Source: Nitrospiraceae bacterium (GTDB lineage: Bacteria; Nitrospirota; Nitrospiria; Nitrospirales; UBA2166). From it: a DNA stretch of 64,000 nucleotides. Of this stretch, positions 1-8,451 are shown piece after piece. The notes under the pieces were generated by a model, which made no database searches, was not told where the DNA came from, and was given only the letters and a program-made list of their open reading frames with translations. Both the position numbers and the translations under genes were made by a program. The stretch spans positions 1-64,000 of the forward strand of contig PBSN01000007.1 in assembly GCA_002726235.1 (NCBI GenBank), given 5' to 3'. The stretch's first letter is position 1. The number at the start of each line of letters is the position of its first letter.

Positions 1-195
1 CAGGAGCAATCCTCCTGAGAGGGCGTGAGCCTGAGCATATTCCAGGGTCTCCACATGATCGTAAATTGAGATCGAGAGCACCTTTGTTTTTCCTGGGATG
101 CTTCCTCCTACCATCAACACTACTCCGAACTCACCGAGGGTATGTGCGAATCCTAAGACTGTTGCTGTGATGTATCCACGCAATGCCAACGGCAG
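1..195 (-). pseudogene. modB: 3' fragment of molybdate ABC transporter permease (modB), cut by the window edge
   Basis: Reading leftward from base 195, 65 codons run open to the window edge and match the conserved C-terminal half of ModB, the membrane permease of the molybdate ABC transporter ([48 protein letters not shown]). Upstream of base 195 the frame continues only into unrelated codons and no other frame gives the expected N-terminal membrane helices. I therefore read this as a 5'-truncated remnant joined to foreign or degraded sequence near 195. The rest of the reading frame lies outside the window, so intactness of the 3' end is unknown. The family call is secure; the pseudogene status is inference. 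Confidence 0.7.
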
Positions 196-953
196 ATGCG
201 CGGAGCATACCATCTGACCGCGACGAGTACCAGAATCCAGTTAGCGTAAGCAATATAAGCGACGATAATACCACGAACCTGTTGTGAGGGATGCTGATGC
301 CAGAAGAACCGTTGTCGATGCATACGAGATCTTGAATTTGCGATATGTGGCGATATAGATACATAAGCGGATCAAAATTGATACATGGTTGCTTCAGCAG
401 GGTTGTGGTGAGCATCAAAAGATCGTGATAAAACACAACGTAGCACACGTAATCTTGGGTGGCATTGGTATTGCTTTAGCACTGTTCTGGATTAGAAAGC
501 TGGATGTCATTATGTTGGAGTTGTACTAATTGCAACGTCAGGCCCGTTCAACGTGCGATATCACCCCTCCTGGATTCACCTCCCGTCTAATATCTGTGCT
601 AGATAGGGCGCGGCGTGCGATTGTGCAACTCCAACATAATGACATCCATGAGGTTGGACTTGGATGAGCGAGGTCAAGTCAAGTAGTGAAGGCGACGACT
701 CAGAAAGAATTGGGTTTGGGTGTCTGGGGCGATCAGCGGTGTCAGCAGTCCTGTTTTTTTCCTTCATGGCGAAACTAGGCTGGAGCAGATTTTGATCTTC
801 TAACGAGTCTTCATTGGCGTAGCGATGATATTTGAAACTGAGCTGACAGGGAGGCTGATCCGCAAAGGGTTTCTGTCTCCTGTACTGCCTATGAAGGTGC
901 GCAATCCCCTTCCCCCGTAGATCCTCTCGAACTGCATTGCGCGTGAATAGCCC
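196..953. other. Gene-poor stretch between the modB remnant and the FMN-protein operon
   Basis: No convincing gene is seen in these 758 bases. Short open frames exist on both strands (for example 131-448 and 576-767, minus) but their products have no recognisable domain, no good ribosome site and odd composition. The only clear structure is the inverted repeat at 501-648. Together with the truncated modB this suggests decayed or rearranged DNA. Confidence 0.6.
501..648. repeat. 23-bp perfect inverted repeat with a 102-bp spacer
   Basis: Bases 501-523 and 626-648 are exact reverse complements of each other (arm begins TGGATGTCATTATGTTGG). The spacer 524-625 has no open frame that I would call. 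The arms could be termini of a very small transposable element, a recombination product, or the stem of a long hairpin RNA. No flanking direct repeat is obvious. Confidence 0.8.
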
Positions 954-1460
954 TCAGTCCTCGTTTGCTATGAGTCGTCGCTTCAGAATCCACATTTCGT
1001 ACAGCGGAAGAGTGGACATCAGTACAAAGCTACTAATCATGAAGAAATCCCCCAAAAGCAAGGTGAGCGCAAAGACTTCAGAAACGTACAGGATCAACCA
1101 GGGAGAAAGAAGATCGAGGCCGACGCCTGTGAATGACATATAAGCCATGGTAATCTTGAGCCATCTGGGCGCCATAGTGAGGAAAAAAATATGGACGATG
1201 ATGAGGAAGACGATGGGCATTGTAAACAGGTGAAAGTGGGTGATTTCGGCTAATTCATGAAACGATTTTGGTTCACCGAAGGTGGCATCAGATCCGAGGT
1301 AGTGGGTGATGACGCCGTCATAGGACAACCCGTTCATCGTATAGGCCCAGTAGAGGGTGAGCGCAAATCCGATACCAACGATGCTGACGAAGAAGGTATA
1401 GACCAAGCGAATTTGGCGATCAGTATCCAGCAGCCTGAAGCGAGTGTTAAAGTTGCGCAT
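954..1460 (-). CDS. Small four-helix membrane protein, partner of the FMN-binding protein
   Basis: The product is 168 aa with four predicted membrane helices (about 20-42, 75-96, 107-130, 133-158). Helix 2 carries histidines 75, 77 and 90, and another, His68, precedes it, a pattern compatible with b-type haem or metal binding. I do not recognise a named family. It follows the FMN-binding gene directly: that gene's stop overlaps the region just upstream, and ATG 1460 sits behind GGAAATTGAAG. The tight coupling suggests an electron-transfer pair, with this protein as membrane anchor or quinone/haem side of a small reductase. That role is inference; the membrane topology is seen directly. Confidence 0.7.
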   Translation of the reverse strand: MRNFNTRFRLLDTDRQIRLVYTFFVSIVGIGFALTLYWAYTMNGLSYDGVITHYLGSDATFGEPKSFHELAEITHFHLFTMPIVFLIIVHIFFLTMAPRWLKITMAYMSFTGVGLDLLSPWLILYVSEVFALTLLLGDFFMISSFVLMSTLPLYEMWILKRRLIANED

Positions 1461-1462
1461 CT

Positions 1463-2161
1463 TCAATTTCCAAATAATCGATTAAAAAATCCCCGAGACG
1501 TTTTCTTCTTGTGTTCAATGGCGCCACATGGCGTTCCCTGCGGATTCAAGTAGAGTTCCTCGGTCAACACCAACGCCCGTTTTACCCCAGCGCTTGCCGA
1601 CCGGACTGACATCGTTGCCCCAGTGATGTTAATAATGTCCCGATTAATTCTGATCGGATCGTCTGATTGTTTGCCTTTGTATTGGTACATAAACCGGGGC
1701 TTGCGAATATCGGCACCACGGCTCTCTCGATAGATGAGCATCTCTACCTGGGAGACTTTGCCGGAAGGTGTGATCCCTACCATGTAAGTCATCGGGCGGT
1801 ACTTCCCAATGGTGTTTTGAATGGATGTGTATCCATCAATGGTGCCGTCTGTTTCACCGATAAAAAACTCAAAACTCGTTTCTGGGAATTTCCAGCCGAT
1901 GCGGCGCTCAATACAGGATTTTTGCTCAGGGGTAATCTTCCTGCTTTCCGCTTGAATAGTCTTGGATTGGGGGAGGAGCAATTTTAATGCTTCGTCTTCG
2001 GTTAGGTAGACGACTTCCTTCCCGATTTCTTGGGTTGTGAGCCACCGTCCGAGCTCTTCATCAAAGATTCGGTCGCGTATTTCCGCTCCATAGGATTGTG
2101 GTATTGCTTGGGTAGATAGGAGGAGGATCACGGCGATGATAGTGAACAGTGGGTGAGACAT
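1463..2161 (-). CDS. Exported FMN-binding domain protein
   Basis: The product is 232 aa. The start at 2161 gives a clean signal peptide (about residues 1-25, ending SYGA); an upstream in-frame start at 2296 would bury it. Residues about 110-205 form an FMN_bind domain of the RnfG/NqrC type, with TGATMS at 180-185 resembling the motif to which ApbE attaches FMN through a phosphodiester bond. The protein would act in the periplasm as a one-electron carrier. It is followed immediately by the four-helix membrane protein, and a lipoprotein and porin lie upstream on the same strand. Iron reduction or respiratory electron transfer are plausible jobs, but the substrate cannot be told from sequence. 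Confidence 0.75.
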   Translation of the reverse strand: MSHPLFTIIAVILLLSTQAIPQSYGAEIRDRIFDEELGRWLTTQEIGKEVVYLTEDEALKLLLPQSKTIQAESRKITPEQKSCIERRIGWKFPETSFEFFIGETDGTIDGYTSIQNTIGKYRPMTYMVGITPSGKVSQVEMLIYRESRGADIRKPRFMYQYKGKQSDDPIRINRDIINITGATMSVRSASAGVKRALVLTEELYLNPQGTPCGAIEHKKKTSRGFFNRLFGN

Positions 2162-2300
2162 TATATGGTTCGACAGTCTCGTTTTTTCCGGCGATTGGCA
2201 ATGCGTGAGAGCACGTGATGTTTGACTGCAGGTAACGCCGGTGTATGAAGCCAGCGTAGAGAGAGAGGTGTTGCCATGGGGATAACCCACACGCACCGTG

Positions 2301-2762
2301 TTAGATGGGATGGCATCCGTGTTTTTTGAGGCGTTGCTGGATGGTGTTCAGGATTCGACGTTCAACGTGGGGCGATCCATCGACCGGGAACCACCGCAGT
2401 GCTTTCACTCCGCTGAGGGGATGTTCTTGTCGAACGTGAATAACGCGGATGGTCGATACATCGTGATCATCAATGATTTTTACGAATAGACTGGAGCGTT
2501 CTTGCGTAAGTTTTCGCCCAAACGCTCCGACGCCTTGCTTCGACATGCCTTTTTCCCAATCGGTCTCGAGGACACCGGAGGATTTGTCGGCCGTGATCAG
2601 CGTGGCGCGTTCGAGTACCATGAGGCTCTCGTCCCACACCGTGTCGTACTGACAGCGAACGGTCGAGGTTTGCCCTCCGGAGAGACTGGCGCAACCAATG
2701 AGTAGGCTCGGGAGAATTATGGTGCTGGCGAATCGAAACAATGAATAGCTTCTGCTCATCAT
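2301..2762 (-). CDS. Hypothetical outer-membrane or periplasmic lipoprotein
   Basis: The product is 153 aa with a lipoprotein signal peptide: charged start, hydrophobic core, and lipobox LIGC with the acylated cysteine at residue 24. The mature part is small and soluble, with alternating charged and hydrophobic stretches resembling a BamC/NlpB-like fold, though I cannot assign it to a family. It sits 21 bases downstream of the porin gene on the same strand and about 140 bases upstream of the FMN-binding gene, so it is probably co-transcribed with the porin. Either of the two leading methionines could start it; no strong ribosome site decides. Confidence 0.65.
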   Translation of the reverse strand: MMSRSYSLFRFASTIILPSLLIGCASLSGGQTSTVRCQYDTVWDESLMVLERATLITADKSSGVLETDWEKGMSKQGVGAFGRKLTQERSSLFVKIIDDHDVSTIRVIHVRQEHPLSGVKALRWFPVDGSPHVERRILNTIQQRLKKHGCHPI

Positions 2763-2783
2763 CTTGTCTTCTGGTGTATTGTG

Positions 2784-4133
2784 TCAGAAGTACGTCGCGA
2801 CGGAAAGGACAATTCCATCGTTCATGACGTCTCGTCCGGTAATGCGGTTGGGCTCGAAATTGTACTGGTATTCAAATTTGAACACGGTATCCTCTGTTGG
2901 CCGGAAATTGATTCCTGGAGTAATCCGAAATACATCGCCTTCCAGTCCCGGAGTATCGAGGTTCGTGTTCACATCGTCAACCCGAAAAACTCCCGTAAAA
3001 ATGGAATCATCACTAAAATATTTTGGGGCCAGTTGTTGGATGAACGTCGGCATAAAGTGATAGTTGAATTGTCCATACCAGCCGAACATGCGTTCGGGGA
3101 GTCCGATGAACCGGCCATCGAGATCTCTGTCATTACCTTTAATTGTGGTATAAGCCGCCTCGCCTAAAAATTCCCACGGTCCCCGCATAAAGGTCCAGTC
3201 CAGGGCGCCGATAGTCAAGGGGCGTTTTGACTCAGGGTCGATCTTTGCATGATAGCCTGATACACCGAGTTCGACGCCTAGGATTGGGCTATAGGCCAAT
3301 CGGCCGACGAGAGCTTGGTTGTTATTGTTGTCCAGATTCAGACCAACGTCTGTGGTTTGCCAGCGAGCGCCAGCCAGCCCTCCGGCATCGGTGATTCGTG
3401 GAGTGCCATCCTTGGAAAATCCATTCATGCCTTGCGTTATATAGACCTCGTAATCTAGCTTGGAGAGTCGGGTGGGATAGAAGGTTCCAAAAACTCCTAC
3501 TCCAGGCTCACGCAGTACGCCGGGAATGACCCTGAGAGTTACTTCTGGGCGTTGTGTGAGATCGTTGATGGGAGAATCGTGGACCAGATTGAATTTGCCG
3601 ACCGGAAGGAGTATGACTCCGGCACGGAAATTGATCCACTCCGCAAAGGAGTGGTCGATGACCGCAAATTCCAGTTCTGCTTCGCCGATGCCATGTTCAA
3701 CTTCGAGTTCGGCAGCCATGCGGGTGTTTTCTGTGACATCAGAATAGATAAAGGGCACAAAACGAGTTTGATCAAAGCTAGCGTTTGGATTTCGGCGAGC
3801 ATTAGTGGGACCCTTTAGGTTGGCATATTCGAGGTCCATATACCCGCCAATTACTGCGCGGGGGTTGCTGTAGCCGGGTCTTGCATAGATGAGACCGCCA
3901 CTGCCGCCGTAGCGTAAGCCTGCTGCCTGGGCTTTGCGTTTTTGTTGTTGGTCTTCTAGGTCATGGTCGGCCAGCTCATGTTGTAGTAATTCATCGCTGA
4001 GCTTCTCGAGTTTTTTAATGCGCTCCTCAAGTGATAGTTCTTTTTCATCTTCAGCACCGACTGTTGGGGCAAATCCAAACATTAATAGTGCTGTCAGGAT
4101 CGCGATGGTGCATGATGTGCGCCTATGTTTCAC
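2784..4133 (-). CDS. Porin-like outer-membrane beta-barrel protein with N-terminal coiled coil
   Basis: The product is 449 aa. A signal peptide (cleavage after TVGA, about residue 27) is followed by a heptad-rich segment (about 30-68, LEERIKKLEKLSDELLQ) typical of porins that anchor to peptidoglycan or trimerise. The remainder has the amphipathic alternation of a beta barrel and ends VSVATYF, with the terminal phenylalanine recognised by the BAM machinery. It starts with GTG behind GAGGAGG. It resembles phosphate-selective (OprO/P) or general porins, but the solute is unknown. Its place at the head of an operon with a lipoprotein and an FMN-binding protein suggests a role in nutrient or metal entry. 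Confidence 0.7.
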   Translation of the reverse strand: MKHRRTSCTIAILTALLMFGFAPTVGAEDEKELSLEERIKKLEKLSDELLQHELADHDLEDQQQKRKAQAAGLRYGGSGGLIYARPGYSNPRAVIGGYMDLEYANLKGPTNARRNPNASFDQTRFVPFIYSDVTENTRMAAELEVEHGIGEAELEFAVIDHSFAEWINFRAGVILLPVGKFNLVHDSPINDLTQRPEVTLRVIPGVLREPGVGVFGTFYPTRLSKLDYEVYITQGMNGFSKDGTPRITDAGGLAGARWQTTDVGLNLDNNNNQALVGRLAYSPILGVELGVSGYHAKIDPESKRPLTIGALDWTFMRGPWEFLGEAAYTTIKGNDRDLDGRFIGLPERMFGWYGQFNYHFMPTFIQQLAPKYFSDDSIFTGVFRVDDVNTNLDTPGLEGDVFRITPGINFRPTEDTVFKFEYQYNFEPNRITGRDVMNDGIVLSVATYF

Positions 4134-4241
4134 AATAGCCTCCTCGTAAACAATATTCAGTAATCAGTGCTAAGGTCTAAGTAAGACAGTAAAAGTGCAG
4201 GTATGCATAATCTGGTGCGTAGTATTTTCGGCATTGTTTTC

Positions 4242-5870
4242 TTACTGTTGGCTGATTGGGGTGCTCTTCCGAGAGTCTTCACGCGTTCCACAATAAGAAA
4301 ACAATGACAATGTTGAAAACCACGGTTCCACATATCTGGAACGTCTGAACGTCGTGAGATAGTCGAAACAGTAGTATTTCGAGAGTTTCTGTCCCAGCTT
4401 TGAACTGAACAGCACGGTGCCTTGGAATTCGGCTGCACGCACCACGGCAGCAACCTCATTCAATCCGCGTGCGCGCGCGACATCAAATTCCGGCGCATGA
4501 TAGGCGAACAGTCGTTGGGTCTCCCAGGTAAACACGCTGGTCTCTTCGGGATCAAAGTGGGTTTTGACATGTTCGACAAATGCACTTTGTGGAGGCATTG
4601 TCTCGGCGTAGGCCTTGACCAGGGGGAAGGTGATCAGGCTTGAAAAGATAACTGCCAGAGTGCCAATTGCGGGAGCAACTAATTTCAGCTTGGTATTGCC
4701 CCACTGGAACATCAAAACACCGATAGTCACGCCAGCCAGTGGGTAGAGAAAGAGGATAGGCGGAAGCGCATGGCGTGGGCGTTCCGGGTTTTGACCGATG
4801 AGGATCCATACTAGGTATGGTGCGATCAGTGCACCAACACTCAGCATCGCCGGACGTATTGGCTTGTGAAGCATTGCCCACAACAAGAGGAGACAAAAAC
4901 TGATTGAGAAAGGCACTCTCCATATGTTTTGTGGTGCTTCCGGCCAATATCCTCCAAGCGAAAACGCCCAGATTCCCCACCACCATGTCATGTACCGGCC
5001 CAACCCGATCTCGTCCGAAAAGACTGTGCCTCCCCAGCGGGTGAAGTGTCCGGTACTAAAGTGAATACTTGACTGAATCAATTCTGCCGATCCGGTGTGG
5101 AGGATAAGTGGGAGGATCCATACGCAAGTCCCTATTCCAAGGCCTCCACATCCCCAGAGTGCCAATTCCTTGAAACGGGTTGGCCGTTGTATGAGTATGA
5201 TGAGGGCACACCCTAGGACAAACGGCCAGTAACTCAATCGTGTTCCAAGAACTAGGCCCATCAATGCTCCTGTAGTGCCAACCCACCACAAGGAGGAAGA
5301 TCGTTTGGCGCTGGGGTAGAGTGCGTAGGTCAGTGTAAGGGCGACCCAGGGGAGGAGGGAGCACCCAAGCGCATCGCTGAGAGGTTTTTCGGCTTGTAGC
5401 CATAGGCCGGGACTCAGGAGATATAAGCTGACTGCGGTCACTCCAGCCCAGAGCACAATTCCCGACGTGGCATCATTTAAATAAGGGGAAAGGGAAGACT
5501 TTGTTGCATAACAGGAACGATCGTTCTCATTTGGTGGGGGAGGAGGGGTGATGCACCGCTTAGTCCAGTGCGAGGCGAGTAAGGCGATTGGAATCACTGC
5601 GAGTGTGCTGAAAACGATGCCAGGGAGAATCAAGGCGGTGGTGTCCTGCATGACGGTGGGTCGGATCGCCCATTGGAAGCTTTTTGCCAACGCGATGTAA
5701 ACTGGATAGCCTGGGAGGTGTGGTTGATGTTTTGCAAGATCAAACTCATGGAGCGCGAGAGCAAAGTCTACAGCGTCCCAACCTTCCAGATAGTGGCCTC
5801 GGTATAACCAGCGAAGGGTCCCTCCTGCCACAACCAAGCACAACAAAAATGATGTATATGTCCGTCTCAT
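4242..5870 (-). CDS. Polytopic membrane protein, GT-C glycosyltransferase-like
   Basis: The product is 542 aa with roughly ten membrane helices. The first periplasmic loop carries EGWDAVDFAL near residue 30, matching the acidic D-x-x-D style motif of GT-C glycosyltransferases that use polyprenyl-linked sugars. The C-terminal third is a soluble segment. This layout fits the ArnT/PMT-like superfamily, but no closer family is recognisable, so donor and acceptor are unknown. It stands between the porin operon and the P19-like genes on the same strand, with about 40 bases to the next gene upstream and 108 bases to the porin start downstream. It may glycosylate a surface protein or lipid; that is inference. 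Confidence 0.6.
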   Translation of the reverse strand: MRRTYTSFLLCLVVAGGTLRWLYRGHYLEGWDAVDFALALHEFDLAKHQPHLPGYPVYIALAKSFQWAIRPTVMQDTTALILPGIVFSTLAVIPIALLASHWTKRCITPPPPPNENDRSCYATKSSLSPYLNDATSGIVLWAGVTAVSLYLLSPGLWLQAEKPLSDALGCSLLPWVALTLTYALYPSAKRSSSLWWVGTTGALMGLVLGTRLSYWPFVLGCALIILIQRPTRFKELALWGCGGLGIGTCVWILPLILHTGSAELIQSSIHFSTGHFTRWGGTVFSDEIGLGRYMTWWWGIWAFSLGGYWPEAPQNIWRVPFSISFCLLLLWAMLHKPIRPAMLSVGALIAPYLVWILIGQNPERPRHALPPILFLYPLAGVTIGVLMFQWGNTKLKLVAPAIGTLAVIFSSLITFPLVKAYAETMPPQSAFVEHVKTHFDPEETSVFTWETQRLFAYHAPEFDVARARGLNEVAAVVRAAEFQGTVLFSSKLGQKLSKYYCFDYLTTFRRSRYVEPWFSTLSLFSYCGTREDSRKSTPISQQ

Positions 5871-5910
5871 AGGTTCTCGTGTGAAATTTAGTGCATGTCG
5901 TTGAGCTTAC

Positions 5911-6672
5911 TTAGTAGGCGTATCCACCTCCGGTTGCTTCTTCCGTTGGCGGCAGGGGCACTCCTCCTCCTGTTCCTCCTTGACTACTGCCGATGGTCTT
6001 GAAGTCGCCGAGGAGAAAGCCGCCTGTCACGACTACTGGGTCTGTTCCAAATACTGATCCAGAACGCTCGTGTGTTGGCGAGATATCTGATCGCATTGCA
6101 ATTCCGGGAGAAATTGCCGATTGGTTGGAGCTTCCGGCCTGGGCGGGAGCAGTGATGGTGACTTTCGCATCGTACCCTGCCTCGGAGGCTTTCAGTGTGT
6201 CAACTAAAGCGATATTTCTCGCGTAATGGAATCCTTCAGCAATACCCACGTGCGGAACAAGGGTTGTATCGAGAGATTTGCCCGTATCGCGATTTGTTAG
6301 TTTGAGGTTGACGTTTAGGTAGGGAACAAATTCGCCTTCAGCTTTGCCACCAAGAACAGCGCCAGAATACCGGATTTGTGCTTCAAAATGTATGTCGGCT
6401 GCTGTTTTTGGGGTAAGGGGTCCCCCTACTGGTTCAGCTGGTTCAAGAATCATGTCTGGGGGAGCTACTTCTAAGGTGATGGTCATATTGCCGCTAGATG
6501 CCGGCGCGTCTTCTACTAGGACCAGCTCGCCTGTAAAGTTTGGAACGGTTTCAACTGCAGGGGGGACATTACTGTCGCAACCTATTAACAGACTGAGAAT
6601 TCCAATCAAGCCCATTACCCGCACAAGCTGGCCTGCATATTTGTTCGAAGATGGTCTATGAGTCAGTATCAT
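5911..6672 (-). CDS. P19/Tp34-like periplasmic metal-binding lipoprotein
   Basis: The product is 253 aa. ATG 6672 is chosen because GAGGAG lies just upstream and it yields a lipoprotein signal with lipobox LIGC (Cys32). Residues about 45-180 resemble the P19/Tp34 family of periplasmic iron/copper-binding proteins: ADIHFEAQI, EFVPYLNVNLKLTNRDTGK, then TTLVPHVGIAEGFHYARNI. Two histidines that would correspond to metal ligands (His95 of DIH, His149 of HYARN) are present, while the usual methionine position reads VPH. The gene overlaps the 3' end of the preceding gene by 28 bases. P19 proteins work with FTR1 permeases, but none is in this window. Family assignment is by motif memory only. Confidence 0.6.
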   Translation of the reverse strand: MILTHRPSSNKYAGQLVRVMGLIGILSLLIGCDSNVPPAVETVPNFTGELVLVEDAPASSGNMTITLEVAPPDMILEPAEPVGGPLTPKTAADIHFEAQIRYSGAVLGGKAEGEFVPYLNVNLKLTNRDTGKSLDTTLVPHVGIAEGFHYARNIALVDTLKASEAGYDAKVTITAPAQAGSSNQSAISPGIAMRSDISPTHERSGSVFGTDPVVVTGGFLLGDFKTIGSSQGGTGGGVPLPPTEEATGGGYAY

Positions 6673-6700
6673 TGTTTTTTCTCCTCGCTTCAGCTTGGGA

Positions 6701-8269
6701 TCATGGAATAGTCGTTGGGTTGCCACGGCGGGTAGCAGTTAGGATATTGGCAAATGCTGAACTAAGACGCTGCATGAAGTCTTGTGCCTGCGTTTGCGTG
6801 AAAATGGCCTGTTCTCGGTCGTCAATTGTTGTGGCATCAAAGTTTGGAGCAAGGTAATTGATATTACTGAAGAATGCCCTTGCTTCGGCGCGGGCTTTTC
6901 CAAATGCTTCGAGATCACCAGGGGCTTTCCCTCGCATACTGACGATTTCGTGGTAGACGGCGAGATAAAAGATTTGGGTCAGGCGAGTTTCGATAATACT
7001 GATGTGAGTCTGAATACCCGTTCCACCGCTCGCGATGGTGCTTGCCCCAGCTAAAAAGGCATTATCAATACTGTCTACCAGATCACAGTCGATATTGGCG
7101 GGAGTTCCAAACTCCGCCCCTTCGCAATTGCCCTCTCTGCTCGTCGCGGTTCCTCGGATAGCTTGCCAGAATGCCCAGGCCTCGTCCCAATTATGACCGG
7201 CACCTGAGATGGCGTCGATTTCCCCGGCAGGAACTTTTTCAATAACCTCATCAAATTCATGAAGCAGATTAAGGTAAAACATCCGTTGCGCACCCTTTTC
7301 GGCCCATTCGCCACATTCCATGGGAAAGATGGTGCCATTGACGTTGCAGTCGTTTCCGATTGGACGCTGGGCTAACGCATTTGCGACGTTATCTTCTGCT
7401 GAGGCTAATACAGCTGCCGTAAGGCCACGACTTGCTGCGTAGCGGCTCGGATCTTCGTATTTTATGAATGAGGTTTTGAGGTTTTCGCCAAATCCAGTAT
7501 CGGAGCCATACAGTATGCTCGCGGTCGCAAAATCTGGGAGTGCAGCATTCATTGTTTCGAAATTCGAGACAAGCGCTTGCTGTTTGTCAACGTTCCCTAT
7601 GGGCATTGTGGTGGCGGGTGGAACGCCAGTGGGTGCTATGCTCCCTGAACTTCCACTGGGAGTTTGAGGAACATTTCCTGAGCTGCCAAATGAGGTTACG
7701 GTGGTTAATATGGGGACTCCTCCAGTATCACGGAAGAGTGCAGATGGAGGTACGGCATCATAGTGAACTGCTAGAACGTTGTCTGAAAACATCGTGACTT
7801 CTAGGAGGTACTGATCGTTGAAGGGATTGCCGAGTGGATCAGATGAAGGAAGTGCCACGTTTGAACCATAGCTCCATCCCGCATCATTTCCGAGTGTAGG
7901 AACGAGATCAAACGCGAGGATTCCGGCTCCTGGATTCGAGCGATTTATAATCTGTACACGCATTCGCTGATACGGAATGAAGTCCCCGGCATTGCGAGCG
8001 CCAAACACTTGGGCTCGTTCCGCAAAGAGGCGTACTTGGAAATACATATCTGCCAGATTGTTGGAGACTTGTCCGTTAACAATAGCTGGAACGAGGGTGG
8101 TTACCTCGGCGATTTCAACCACTGCCTCAATCGTTTCTCCAAACAACTCCGCTTCGCCAAGTTCAATTGCAGAAACTGAGGGGGCCCGGGGATCTTTGGG
8201 GGCTTGTGCAAACGTGTGTGATGCCATGACAGTACATAGTAGGATCATGACGATTTGTATTTGTCTCAT
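6701..8269 (-). CDS. Secreted fusion: P19-like domain plus FEA1-like (low-iron-inducible) domain
   Basis: The product is 522 aa with a signal peptide (cleavage near AQA, residue 22). Residues about 40-170 look P19/Tp34-like (DMYFQVRLF, DFIPYQRMRVQIINR, FDLVPTLGNDAGWSYGSNVAL), but the ligand histidines are replaced by tyrosine/serine. A Gly/Ser/Pro/Thr-rich linker (about 185-228) leads to a helical domain (about 230-510) with ECGEWAEKG, HNWDEAWAFWQAI and four cysteines (308, 319, 382, 395). This second domain recalls FEA1, the low-iron-inducible periplasmic protein of algae that also occurs in bacteria. Start 8269 has AAGAAAGGA upstream. The downstream P19-like gene overlaps it. An iron-binding role is inference. 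Confidence 0.5.
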   Translation of the reverse strand: MRQIQIVMILLCTVMASHTFAQAPKDPRAPSVSAIELGEAELFGETIEAVVEIAEVTTLVPAIVNGQVSNNLADMYFQVRLFAERAQVFGARNAGDFIPYQRMRVQIINRSNPGAGILAFDLVPTLGNDAGWSYGSNVALPSSDPLGNPFNDQYLLEVTMFSDNVLAVHYDAVPPSALFRDTGGVPILTTVTSFGSSGNVPQTPSGSSGSIAPTGVPPATTMPIGNVDKQQALVSNFETMNAALPDFATASILYGSDTGFGENLKTSFIKYEDPSRYAASRGLTAAVLASAEDNVANALAQRPIGNDCNVNGTIFPMECGEWAEKGAQRMFYLNLLHEFDEVIEKVPAGEIDAISGAGHNWDEAWAFWQAIRGTATSREGNCEGAEFGTPANIDCDLVDSIDNAFLAGASTIASGGTGIQTHISIIETRLTQIFYLAVYHEIVSMRGKAPGDLEAFGKARAEARAFFSNINYLAPNFDATTIDDREQAIFTQTQAQDFMQRLSSAFANILTATRRGNPTTIP

Positions 8270-8451
8270 GCTATGAATGTCCTTTCTTTATTGACGCGAA
8301 AAACAATAAAATTTCGTCAGTTAGAATGTCTTCATGCTCTTGTCTTCCACGTCACTTCCAATATGGCTTTCTGGGGGATTTGTGTGTCATCCACAGATGG
8401 CATTGTCCGTATCTTCCTGTACACCCATTCCCGACTACGTGCGTTGATTCT

